A stretch of 64,000 nucleotides of DNA from Viola odorata (taxonomy: Eukaryota > Streptophyta > Magnoliopsida > Malpighiales > Violaceae), in the NCBI GenBank assembly GCA_963691705.1, contig OY829543.1, forward strand, positions 26,931,523-26,995,522. The letters run 5' to 3'. Under the pieces are notes generated by a model that was given only the letters and a program-made list of their open reading frames with translations, searched no databases and was not told the DNA's origin. Both the position numbers and the translations under genes were made by a program. Below, one piece after another: positions 25,101 through 36,820 of the stretch. Each line of letters begins with the position of its first letter. The stretch's first letter is position 1.

Positions 25101-25941
25101 ATTCCCAAGCCTACTCTTCGCCCATGGGAGAAAATTCCTTGTCTTTTGAAGTCTACAGACTTATTTTCACATCATCGCTTTGAGTTACCTTTCAGTTATT
25201 TTCCAACCCTTTTCCATAGTGCTGATGCATATCTCTCCTATGTAGGTACTCTGTGTGACATTCGCAAAGGAATGGAGCGCGCAGATTCGAGGACAAATCC
25301 ATTTGAAGAGGGAGGAGATGATATGAGCATGAGGGCTCTCACTCGTATCCACGTCAAGACCTCATGGATAGGCCGCGCAAGATATGAGGAATGTCGCGCC
25401 AAGTCCTCGCAAACCATGAAGACATGCGCACACCAGGCGCGCCAACCCTAGCATCCCATGAAGTCCCCGCGCCTAAGCCATCCGAGGCCTTGCGCTAGCT
25501 CTCCAAGCCAATCTCTTCAAGCCCGCGGTCAAGGCCTTAAGTAAAGGGTAGTTTAGGGTTATTTCATGTAATAATTCCCAAGCCTACTCTTCGCCCATGG
25601 GAGAAAAATCTTTGTCTTTTGAAGTCTACAGACTTATTTTCACATCATCGCTTTAAATTACCTTTTAGTTATTTTCCAACCCTTTTCCATAGTGCTGATG
25701 CATATCTCTCCTATGTAGGTACTCTGTGTGACATTCGCAAAGGAATGGAGCGCGCAGATTCGAGGACAAATCCATTTGAAGAGGGAGGAGATGATACGAG
25801 CATGAGGGCTCTCACTCGTATCCACGTCAAGAGCTCATGGATAGGCCGCGCAAGATATGAGGAATGTCGCGCCAAGTCCTCGCAAACCATGAAGACATGC
25901 GCACACCAGGCGCGCCAACCCTAGCATCCCATGAAGTCCCC
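22159..25941 (+). repeat. 4-mer HOR, copies of 1891 and 1892 bp
   Basis: The unit is [K with GGTGCGCC; K with CTCTTTGCC; E with GATATGAG; K]. Copies are 22159-24049 and 24050-25941. The same four-monomer order also occurs inside both copies of the 6-mer HOR (from about 14613 and 17431), so this module appears four times. The first copy is one base short: the unit at 22632 lacks an A in TAAGCCTCCGAGG and has AAGCCCACGG where the other copy has AAGCGCACGG. Confidence 0.88.
22632..23103 (+). repeat. 472-bp monomer 49
   Basis: One A is lost in TAAGCCTCCGAGG near 22642, as in the unit at 9451. It also carries AAGCCCACGG and CTCTTTGCC. Confidence 0.9.
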
Positions 25942-26414
25942 GCGCCTAAGCCATCCGAGGCCTTGCGCTAGCTCTCCAAGCCAATCTCTTCAAGCCCGCG
26001 GTCAAGGCCTTAAGTAAAGGGTAGTTTAGGGTTATTTCATGTAATAATTCCCAAGCCTACTCTTCGCCCTTGGGAGAAAAATCTTTGTCTTTTGAAGTCT
26101 ACAGACTTATTTTCACATCATCGCTTTAAATTACCTTTTAGTTATTTTCCAACCCTTTTCCATAGTGCTGATGCATATCTCTCCTATGTAGGTACTCTGT
26201 GTGACATTCGCAAAGGAATGGAGCGCGCAGATTCGAGGACAAATCCATTTGAAGAGGGAGGAGATGATACGAGCATGAGGGCTCTCACTCGTATCCACGT
26301 CAAGACCTCATGGGTAGGCCGCACAAGATATGAGGAATGTCGAGCCAAGTCCTCGCAAACCATGAAGACATGCGCACACCAGGCGCGCCAACCCTAGCAT
26401 CCCATGAAGTCCCC
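25942..26414 (+). repeat. Hybrid monomer 56
   Basis: Its left part carries CGCCCTTGGG, the mark of the units at 27361 and 29253. Its right part carries TGTCGAGCC, the mark of the units at 27834 and 29726. It also has private CATGGGTAGG and GCCGCACAAG. It sits just before an E/GATATGAG monomer, as the CGAGCC units do. It therefore looks like the junction product of an exchange out of register by one monomer. Confidence 0.7.
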
Positions 26415-29400
26415 GCGCCTAAGCCATCCGAGGCCTTGCGCTAGCTCTCCAAGCCAATCTCTTCAAGCCCGCGGTCAAGGCCTTAAGTAAAGGGTAGTTT
26501 AGGGTTATTTCATGTAATAATTCGCAAGCCTACTCTTCGCCCATGGGAGAAAATTCCTTGTCTTTTGAAGTCTACAGACTTATTTTCACATCATCGCTTT
26601 GAGTTACCTTTCAGTTATTTTCCAACCCTTTTCCATAGTGCTGATGCATATCTCTCCTATGTAGGTACTCTGTGTGACATTCGCAAAGGAATGGAGCGCG
26701 CAGATTCGAGGACAAATCCATTTGAAGAGGGAGGAGATGATATGAGCATGAGGGCTCTCACTCGTATCCACGTCAAGACCTCATGGATAGGCCGCGCAAG
26801 ATATGAGGAATGTCGCGCCAAGTCCTCGCAAACCATGAAGACATGCGCACACCAGGCGCGCCAACCCTAGCATCCCATGAAGTCCCCGCGCCTAAGCCAT
26901 CCGAGGCCTTGCGCTAGCTCTCCAAGCCAATCTCTTCAAGCCCGCGGTCAAGGCCTTAAGTAAAGGGTAGTTTAGGGTTATTTCATGTAATAATTCCCAA
27001 GCCTACTCTTCGCCCATGGGAGAAAAATCTTTGTCTTTTGAAGTCTACAGACTTATTTTCACATCATCGCTTTAAATTACCTTTTAGTTATTTTCCAACC
27101 CTTTTCCATAGTGCTGATGCATATCTCTCCTATGTAGGTACTCTGTGTGACATTCGCAAAGGAATGGAGCGCGCAGATTCGAGGACAAATCTATTTGAAG
27201 AGGGAGGAGATGATACGAGCATGAGGGCTCTCACTCGTATCCACGTCAAGACCTCATGGATAGGCCGCGCAAGATATGAGGAATGTCGCGCCAAGTCCTC
27301 GCAAACCATGAAGACATGCGCACACCAGGCGCGCCAACCCTAGCATCCCATGAAGTCCCCGCGCCTAAGCCATCCGAGGCCTTGCGCTAGCTCTCCAAGC
27401 CAATCTCTTCAAGCCCGCGGTCAAGGCCTTAAGTAAAGGGTAGTTTAGGGTTATTTCATGTAATAATTCCCAAGCCTACTCTTCGCCCTTGGGAGAAAAA
27501 TCTTTGTCTTTTGAAGTCTACAGACTTATTTTCACATCATCGCTTTAAATTACCTTTTAGTTATTTTCCAACCCTTTTCCATAGTGCTGATGCATATCTC
27601 TCCTATGTAGGTACTCTGTGTGACATTCGCAAAGGAATGGAGCGCGCAGATTCGAGGACAAATCCATTTGAAGAGGGAGGAGATGATACGAGCATGAGGG
27701 CTCTCACTCGTATCCACGTCAAGACCTCATGGATAGGCCGCGCAAGATATGAGGAATGTCGCGCCAAGTCCTCGCAAACCATGAAGACATGCGCACACCA
27801 GGTGCGCCAACCCTAGCATCCCATGAAGTCCCCGCACCTAAGCCATCCGAGGCCTTGCGCTAGCTCTCCAAGCCAATCTCTTCAAGCCCGCGGTCAAGGC
27901 CTTAAGTAAAGGGTAGTTTAGGGTTATTTCATGTAATAATTCCCAAGCCTACTCTTCGCCCATGGGAGAAAAATCTTTGTCTTTTGAAGTCTACAGACTT
28001 ATTTTCACATCATCGCTTTAAATTACCTTTTAGTTATTTTCCAACCCTTTTCCATAGTGCTGATGCATATCTCTCCTATGTAGGTACTCTGTGTGACATT
28101 CGCAAAGGAATGGAGCGCGCAGATTCGAGGACAAATCGATTTGAAGAGGGAGGAGATGATACGAGCATGAGGGCTCTCACTCGTATCCACGTCAAGACCT
28201 CATGGATAGGCCGCGCAAGATATGAGGAATGTCGAGCCAAGTCCTCGCAAACCATGAAGACATGCGCACACCAGGCGCGCCAACCCTAGCATCCCATGAA
28301 GTCCCCGCGCCTAAGCCATCCGAGGCCTTGCGCTAGCTCTCCAAGCCAATCTCTTCAAGCCCGCGGTCAAGGCCTTAAGTAAAGGGTAGTTTAGGGTTAT
28401 TTCATGTAATAATTCCCAAGCCTACTCTTCGCCCATGGGAGAAAATTCCTTGTCTTTTGAAGTCTACAGACTTATTTTCACATCATCGCTTTGAGTTACC
28501 TTTCAGTTATTTTCCAACCCTTTTCCATAGTGCTGATGCATATCTCTCCTATGTAGGTACTCTGTGTGACATTCGCAAAGGAATGGAGCGCGCAGATTCG
28601 AGGACAAATCCATTTGAAGAGGGAGGAGATGATATGAGCATGAGGGCTCTCACTCGTATCCACGTCAAGACCTCATGGATAGGCCGCGCAAGATATGAGG
28701 AATGTCGCGCCAAGTCCTCGCAAACCATGAAGACATGCGCACACCAGGCGCGCCAACCCTAGCATCCCATGAAGTCCCCGCGCCTAAGCCATCCGAGGCC
28801 TTGCGCTAGCTCTCCAAGCCAATCTCTTCAAGCCCGCGGTCAAGGCCTTAAGTAAAGGGTAGTTTAGGGTTATTTCATGTAATAATTCCCAAGCCTACTC
28901 TTCGCCCATGGGAGAAAAATCTTTGTCTTTTGAAGTCTACAGACTTATTTTCACATCATCGCTTTAAATTACCTTTTAGTTATTTTCCAACCCTTTTCCA
29001 TAGTGCTGATGCATATCTCTCCTATGTAGGTACTCTGTGTGACATTCGCAAAGGAATGGAGCGCGCAGATTCGAGGACAAATCTATTTGAAGAGGGAGGA
29101 GATGATACGAGCATGAGGGCTCTCACTCGTATCCACGTCAAGACCTCATGGATAGGCCGCGCAAGATATGAGGAATGTCGCGCCAAGTCCTCGCAAACCA
29201 TGAAGACATGCGCACACCAGGCGCGCCAACCCTAGCATCCCATGAAGTCCCCGCGCCTAAGCCATCCGAGGCCTTGCGCTAGCTCTCCAAGCCAATCTCT
29301 TCAAGCCCGCGGTCAAGGCCTTAAGTAAAGGGTAGTTTAGGGTTATTTCATGTAATAATTCCCAAGCCTACTCTTCGCCCTTGGGAGAAAAATCTTTGTC

Positions 29401-30198
29401 TTTTGAAGTCTACAGACTTATTTTCACATCATCGCTTTAAATTACCTTTTAGTTATTTTCCAACCCTTTTCCATAGTGCTGATGCATATCTCTCCTATGT
29501 AGGTACTCTGTGTGACATTCGCAAAGGAATGGAGCGCGCAGATTCGAGGACAAATCCATTTGAAGAGGGAGGAGATGATACGAGCATGAGGGCTCTCACT
29601 CGTATCCACGTCAAGACCTCATGGATAGGCCGCGCAAGATATGAGGAATGTCGCGCCAAGTCCTCGCAAACCATGAAGACATGCGCACACCAGGTGCGCC
29701 AACCCTAGCATCCCATGAAGTCCCCGCACCTAAGCCATCCGAGGCCTTGCGCTAGCTCTCCAAGCCAATCTCTTCAAGCCCGCGGTCAAGGCCTTAAGTA
29801 AAGGGTAGTTTAGGGTTATTTCATGTAATAATTCCCAAGCCTACTCTTCGCCCATGGGAGAAAAATCTTTGTCTTTTGAAGTCTACAGACTTATTTTCAC
29901 ATCATCGCTTTAAATTACCTTTTAGTTATTTTCCAACCCTTTTCCATAGTGCTGATGCATATCTCTCCTATGTAGGTACTCTGTGTGACATTCGCAAAGG
30001 AATGGAGCGCGCAGATTCGAGGACAAATCGATTTGAAGAGGGAGGAGATGATACGAGCATGAGGGCTCTCACTCGTATCCACGTCAAGACCTCATGGATA
30101 GGCCGCGCAAGATATGAGGAATGTCGAGCCAAGTCCTCGCAAACCATGAAGACATGCGCACACCAGGCGCGCCAACCCTAGCATCCCATGAAGTCCCC
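26415..30198 (+). repeat. 4-mer HOR, two copies of exactly 1892 bp
   Basis: The unit is [E with GATATGAG; K with AAATCTATTTG; K with CCCTTGGG, GGTGCGCC and CCCCGCACC at its right edge; K with AAATCGATTTG and TGTCGAGCC]. Copies are 26415-28306 and 28307-30198. The only difference I noticed is TTCGCAAGCC at about 26521 in the first copy, so this is a very recent duplication. Confidence 0.93.
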
Positions 30199-33036
30199 GC
30201 GCCTAAGCCATCCGAGGCCTTGCGCTAGCTCTCCAAGCCAATCTCTTCAAGCCCGCGGTCAAGGCCTTAAGTAAAGGGTAGTTTAGGGTTATTTCATGTA
30301 ATAATTCCCAAGCCTACTCTTCGCCCATGGGAGAAAATTCCTTGTCTTTTGAAGTCTACAGACTTATTTTCACATCATCGCTTTGAGTTACCTTTCAGTT
30401 ATTTTCCAACCCTTTTCCATAGTGCTGATGCATATCTCTCCTATGTAGGTACTCTGTGTGACATTCGCAAAGGAATGGAGCGCGCAGATTCGAGGACAAA
30501 TCCATTTGAAGAGGGAGGAGATGATATGAGCATGAGGGCTCTCACTCGTATCCACGTCAAGACCTCATGGATAGGCCGCGCAAGATATGAGGAATGTCGC
30601 GCCAAGTCCTCGCAAACCATGAAGACATGCGCACACCAGGCGCGCCAACCCTAGCATCCCATGAAGTCCCCGCGCCTAAGCCATCCGAGGCCTTGCGCTA
30701 GCTCTCCAAGCCAATCTCTTCAAGGCCGCGGTCAAGGCCTTAAGTAAAGGGTAGTTTAGGGTTATTTCATGTAATAATTCCCAAGCCTACTCTTCGCCCA
30801 TGGGAGAAAAATCTTTGTCTTTTGAAGTCTACAGACTTATTTTCACATCATCGCTTTAAATTACCTTTTAGTTATTTTCCAACCCTTTTCCATAGTGCTG
30901 ATGCATATCTCTCCTATGTAGGTACTCTGTGTGACATTCGCAAAGGAATGGAGCGCGCAGATTCGAGGACAAATCCATTTGAAGAGGGAGGAGATGATAC
31001 GAGCATGAGGGCTCTCACTCGTATCCACGTCAAGACCTCATGGATAGGCCGCGCAAGATATGAGGAATGTCGCGCCAAGTCCTCGCAAACCATGAAGACA
31101 TGCGCACACCAGGCGCGCCAACCCTAGCATCCCATGAAGTCCCCGCGCCTAAGCCATCCGAGGCCTTGCGCTAGCTCTCCAAGCCAATCTCTTTAAGCCC
31201 GCGGTCAAGGCCTTAAGTAAAGGGTAGTTTAGGGTTATTTCATGTAATAATTCCCAAGCCTACTCTTCGCCCATGGGAGAAAAATCTTTGTCTTTTGAAG
31301 TCTACAGACTTATTTTCACATCATCGCTTTAAATTACCTTTTAGTTATTTTCCAACCCTTTTCCATAGTGCTGATGCATATCTCTCCTATGTAGGTACTC
31401 TGTGTGACATTCGCAAAGGAATGGAGCGCGCAGATTCGAGGACAAATCCATTTGAAGAGGGAGGAGATGATACGAGCATGAGGGCTCTCACTCGTATCCA
31501 CGTCAAGACCTCATGGATAGGCCGCGGAAGATATGAGGAATGTCGCGCCAAGTCCTCGCAAACCATGAAGACATGCGCACACCAGGCGCGCCAACCCTAG
31601 CATCCCATGAAGTCCCCGCGCCTAAGCCATCCGAGGCCTTGCGCTAGCTCTCCAAGCCAATCTCTTCAAGCCCGCGGTCAATGCCTTAAGTAAAGGGTAG
31701 TTTAGGGTTATTTCATGTAATAATTCCCAAGCCTACTCTTCGCCCATGGGAGAAAAATCTTTGTCTTTTGAAGTCTACAGACTTATTTTCACATCATCAC
31801 TTTAAATTACCTTTTAGTTATTTTCCAACCCTTTTCCATAGTGCTGATGCATATCTCTCCTATGTAGGTACTCTGTGTGACATTCGCAAAGGAATGGAGC
31901 GCGCAGATTCGAGGACAAATCTATTTGAAGAGGGAGGAGATGATACGAGCATGAGGGCTCTCACTCGTATCCACGTCAAGACCTCATGGATAGGCCGCGC
32001 AAGATATGAGGAATGTCGCGCCAAGTCCTCGCAAACCATGAAGACATGCGCACACCAGGCGCGCCAACCCTAGGATCCCATGAAGTCCCCGCGCCTAAGC
32101 CATCCGAGGCCTTGCGCTAGCTCTCCAAGCCAATCTCTTCAAGCCCGCGGTCAAGGCCTTAAGTAAAGGGTAGTTTAGGGTTATTTCATGTAATAATTCC
32201 CAAGCCTACTCTTCGCCCTTGGGAGAAAAATCTTTGTCTTTTGAAGTCTACATACTTATTTTCACATCATCGCTTTAAATTACCTTTTAGTTATTTTCCA
32301 ACCCTTTTCCATAGTGCTGATGCATATCTCTCCTATGTAGGTACTCTGTGTGACATTCGCAAAGGAATGGAGCGCGCAGATTCGAGGACAAATCCATTTG
32401 AAGAGGGAGGAGATGATACGAGCATGAGGGCTCTCACTCGTATCCACGTCAAGACCTCATGGATAGGCCGCGCAAGATATGAGGAATGTCGCGCCAAGTC
32501 CTCGCAAACCATGAAGACATGCGCACACCAGGTGCGCCAACCCTAGCATCCCATGAAGTCCCCGCGCCTAAGCCATCCGAGGCCTTGCGCTAGCTCTCCA
32601 AGCCAATCTCTTCAAGCCCGCGGTCAAGGCCTTAAGTAAAGGGTAGTTTAGGGTTATTTCATGTAATAATTCCCAAGCCTACTCTTCGCCCATGGGAGAA
32701 AAATCTTTGTCTTTTGAAGTCTACAGACTTATTTTCACATCATCGCTTTAAATTACCTTTTAGTTATTTTCCAACCCTTTTCCATAGTGCTGATGCATAT
32801 CTCTCCTATGTAGGTACTCTGTGTGACATTCGCAAAGGAATGGAGCGCGCAGATTCGAGGACAAATCGATTTGAAGAGGGAGGAGATGATACGAGCATGA
32901 GGGCTCTCACTCGTATCCACGTCAAGACCTCATGGATAGGCCGCGCAAGATATGAGGAATGTCGAGCCAAGTCCTCGCAAACCATGAAGACATGCGCACA
33001 CCAGGCGCGCCAACCCTAGCATCCCATGAAGTCCCC
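30199..33036 (+). repeat. 6-mer HOR variant, 2838 bp
   Basis: This is the preceding 4-mer with two extra K monomers placed after the E unit: one with CAAGGCCGCGG, one with CTTTAAGCC and CCGCGGAAG. The monomers with AAATCTATTTG, CCCTTGGG and AAATCGATTTG then follow in the original order. The copy of the AAATCTATTTG unit here also has CATCACTTT and a changed CCCTAGGATCC at its right end. Confidence 0.88.
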
Positions 33037-35401
33037 GCGCCTAAGCCATCCGAGGCCTTGCGCTAGCTCTCCAAGCCAATCTCTTCAAGCCCGCGGTCAA
33101 GGCCTTAAGTAAAGGGTAGTTTAGGGTTATTTCATGTAATAATTCCCAAGCCTACTCTTCGCCCATGGGAGAAAATTCCTTGTCTTTTGAAGTCTACAGA
33201 CTTATTTTCACATCATCGCTTTGAGTTACCTTTCAGTTATTTTCCAACCCTTTTCCATAGTGCTGATGCATATCTCTCCTATGTAGGTACTCTGTGTGAC
33301 ATTCGCAAAGGAATGGAGCGCGCAGATTCGAGGACAAATCCATTTGAAGAGGGAGGAGATGATATGAGCATGAGGGCTCTCACTCGTATCCACGTCAAGA
33401 CCTCATGGATAGGCCGCGCAAGATATGAGGAATGTCGCGCCAAGTCCTCGCAAACCATGAAGACATGCGCACACCAGGCGCGCCAACCCTAGCATCCCAT
33501 GAAGTCCCCGCGCCTAAGCCATCCGAGGCCTTGCGCTAGCTCTCCAAGCCAATCTCTTCAAGGCCGCGGTCAAGGCCTTAAGTAAAGGGTAGTTTAGGGT
33601 TATTTCATGTAATAATTCCCAAGCTTACTCTTCGCCCATGGGAGAAAAATCTTTGTCTTTTGAAGTCTACAGACTTATTTTCACATCATCGCTTTAAATT
33701 ACCTTTTAGTTATTTTCCAACCCTTTTCCATAGTGCTGATGCATATCTCTCCTATGTAGGTACTCTGTGTGACATTCGCAAAGGAATGGAGCGCGCAGAT
33801 TCGAGGACAAATCCATTTGAAGAGGGAGGAGATGATACGAGCATGAGGGCTCTCACTCGTATCCACGTCAAGACCTCATGGATAGGCCGCGCAAGATATG
33901 AGGAATGTCGCGCCAAGTCCTCGCAAACCATGAAGACATGCGCACACCAGGCGCGCCAACCCTAGCATCCCATGAAGTCCCCGCGCCTAAGCCATCCGAG
34001 GCCTTGCGCTAGCTCTCCAAGCCAATCTCTTTAAGCCCGCGGTCAAGGCCTTAAGTAAAGGGTAGTTTAGGGTTATTTCATGTAATAATTCCCAAGCCTA
34101 CTCTTCGCCCATGGGAGAAAAATCTTTGTCTTTTGAAGTCTACAGACTTATTTTCACATCATCGCTTTAAATTACCTTTTAGTTATTTTCCAACCCTTTT
34201 CCATAGTGCTGATGCATATCTCTCCTATGTAGGTACTCTGTGTGACATTCGCAAAGGAATGGAGCGCGCAGATTCGAGGACAAATCCATTTGAAGAGGGA
34301 GGAGATGATACGAGCATGAGGGCTCTCACTCGTATCCACGTCAAGACCTCATGGATAGGCCGCGGAAGATATGAGGAATGTCGCGCCAAGTCCTCGCAAA
34401 CCATGAAGACATGCGCACACCAGGCGCGCCATCCCTAGCATCCCATGAAGTCCCCGCGCCTAAGCCATCCGAGGCCTTGCGCTAGCTCTCCAAGCCAATC
34501 TCTTCAACCCCGCGGTCAAGGCCTTAAGTAAAGGGTAGTTTAGGGTTATTTCATGTAATAATTCCCAAGCCTACTCTTCGCCCTTGGGAGAAAAATCTTT
34601 GTCTTTTGAAGTCTACAGACTTATTTTCACATCATCGCTTTAAATTACCTTTTAGTTATTTTCCAACCCTTTTCCATAGTGCTGATGCATATCTCTCCTA
34701 TGTAGGTACTCTGTGTGACATTCGCAAAGGAATGGAGCGCGCAGATTCGAGGACAAATCCATTTGAAGAGGGAGGAGATGATACGAGCATGAGGGCTCTC
34801 ACTCGTATCCACGTCAAGACCTCATGGATAGGCCGCGCAAGATATGAGGAATGTCGCGCCAAGTCCTCGCAAACCATGAAGACATGCGCACACCAGGTGC
34901 GCCAACCCTAGCATCCCATGAAGTCCCCGCGCCTAAGCCATCCGAGGCCTTGCGCTAGCTCTCCAAGCCAATCTCTTCAAGCCCGCGGTCAAGGCCTTAA
35001 GTAAAGGGTAGTTTAGGGTTATTTCATGTAATAATTCCCAAGCCTACTCTTCGCCCATGGGAGAAAAATCTTTGTCTTTTGAAGTCTACAGACTTATTTT
35101 CACATCATCGCTTTAAATTACCTTTTAGTTATTTTCCAACCCTTTTCCATAGTGCTGATGCATATCTCTCCTATGTAGGTACTCTGTGTGACATTCGCAA
35201 AGGAATGGAGCGCGCAGATTCGAGGACAAATCGATTTGAAGAGGGAGGAGATGATACGAGCATGAGGGCTCTCACTCGTATCCACGTCAAGACCTCATGG
35301 ATAGGCCGCGCAAGATATGAGGAATGTCGAGCCAAGTCCTCGCAAACCATGAAGACATGCGCACACCAGGCGCGCCAACCCTAGCATCCCATGAAGTCCC
35401 C
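33037..35401 (+). repeat. 5-mer HOR variant, 2365 bp
   Basis: This is the preceding 6-mer without its AAATCTATTTG monomer. Retained in order are E/GATATGAG, CAAGGCCGCGG K, CCGCGGAAG K (now with GCGCCATCCC), CCCTTGGG K (now with CAACCCCGCGG) and AAATCGATTTG K. The next copy begins at 35402 and is followed for three monomers. Confidence 0.88.
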
Positions 35402-36820
35402 GCGCCTAAGCCATCCGAGGCCTTGCGCTAGCTCTCCAAGCCAATCTCTTCAAGCCCGCGGTCAAGGCCTTAAGTAAAGGGTAGTTTAGGGTTATTTCAT
35501 GTAATAATTCCCAAGCCTACTCTTCGCCCATGGGAGAAAATTCCTTGTCTTTTGAAGTCTACAGACTTATTTTCACATCATCGCTTTGAGTTACCTTTCA
35601 GTTATTTTCCAACCCTTTTCCATAGTGCTGATGCATATCTCTCCTATGTAGGTACTCTGTGTGACATTCGCAAAGGAATGGAGCGCGCAGATTCGAGGAC
35701 AAATCCATTTGAAGAGGGAGGAGATGATATGAGCATGAGGGCTCTCACTCGTATCCACGTCAAGACCTCATGGATAGGCCGCGCAAGATATGAGGAATGT
35801 CGCGCCAAGTCCTCGCAAACCATGAAGACATGCGCACACCAGGCGCGCCAACCCTAGCATCCCATGAAGTCCCCGCGCCTAAGCCATCCGAGGCCTTGCG
35901 CTAGCTCTCCAAGCCAATCTCTTCAAGGCCGCGGTCAAGGCCTTAAGTAAAGGGTAGTTTAGGGTTATTTCATGTAATAATTCCCAAGCCTACTCTTCGC
36001 CCATGGGAGAAAAATCTTTGTCTTTTGAAGTCTACAGACTTATTTTCACATCATCGCTTTAAATTACCTTTTAGTTATTTTCCAACCCTTTTCCATAGTG
36101 CTGATGCATATCTCTCCTATGTAGGTACTCTGTGTGACATTCGCAAAGGAATGGAGCGCGCAGATTCGAGGACAAATCCATTTGAAGAGGGAGGAGATGA
36201 TACGAGCATGAGGGCTCTCACTCGTATCCACGTCAAGACCTCATGGATAGGCCGCGCAAGATATGAGGAATGTCGCGCCAAGTCCTCGCAAACCATGAAG
36301 ACATGCGCACACCAGGCGCGCCAACCCTAGCATCCCATGAAGTCCCCGCGCCTAAGCCATCCGAGGCCTTGCGCTAGCTCTCCAAGCCAATCTCTTTAAG
36401 CCCGCGGTCAAGGCCTTAAGTAAAGGGTAGTTTAGGGTTATTTCATGTAATAATTCCCAAGCCTACTCTTCGCCCATGGGAGAAAAATCTTTGTCTTTTG
36501 AAGTCTACAGACTTATTTTCACATCATCGCTTTAAATTACCTTTTAGTTATTTTCCAACCCTTTTCCATAGTGCTGATGCATATCTCTCCTATGTAGGTA
36601 CTCTGTGTGACATTCGCAAAGGAATGGAGCGCGCAGATTCGAGGACAAATCCATTTGAAGAGGGAGGAGATGATACGAGCATGAGGGCTCTCACTCGTAT
36701 CCACGTCAAGACCTCATGGATAGGCCGCGGAAGATATGAGGAATGTCGCGCCAAGTCCTCGCAAACCATGAAGACATGCGCACACCAGGCGCGCCATCCC
36801 TAGCATCCCATGAAGTCCCC
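35402..36820 (+). repeat. Truncated third copy of the 5-mer (three monomers)
   Basis: Monomers 76-78 repeat the first three units of the block at 33037 at a distance of 2365 bp: E/GATATGAG, CAAGGCCGCGG K, and the CTTTAAGCC unit with CCGCGGAAG and GCGCCATCCC. The order then changes into a new 4-mer. This is the last place where GATATGAG occurs in the window. Confidence 0.88.
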
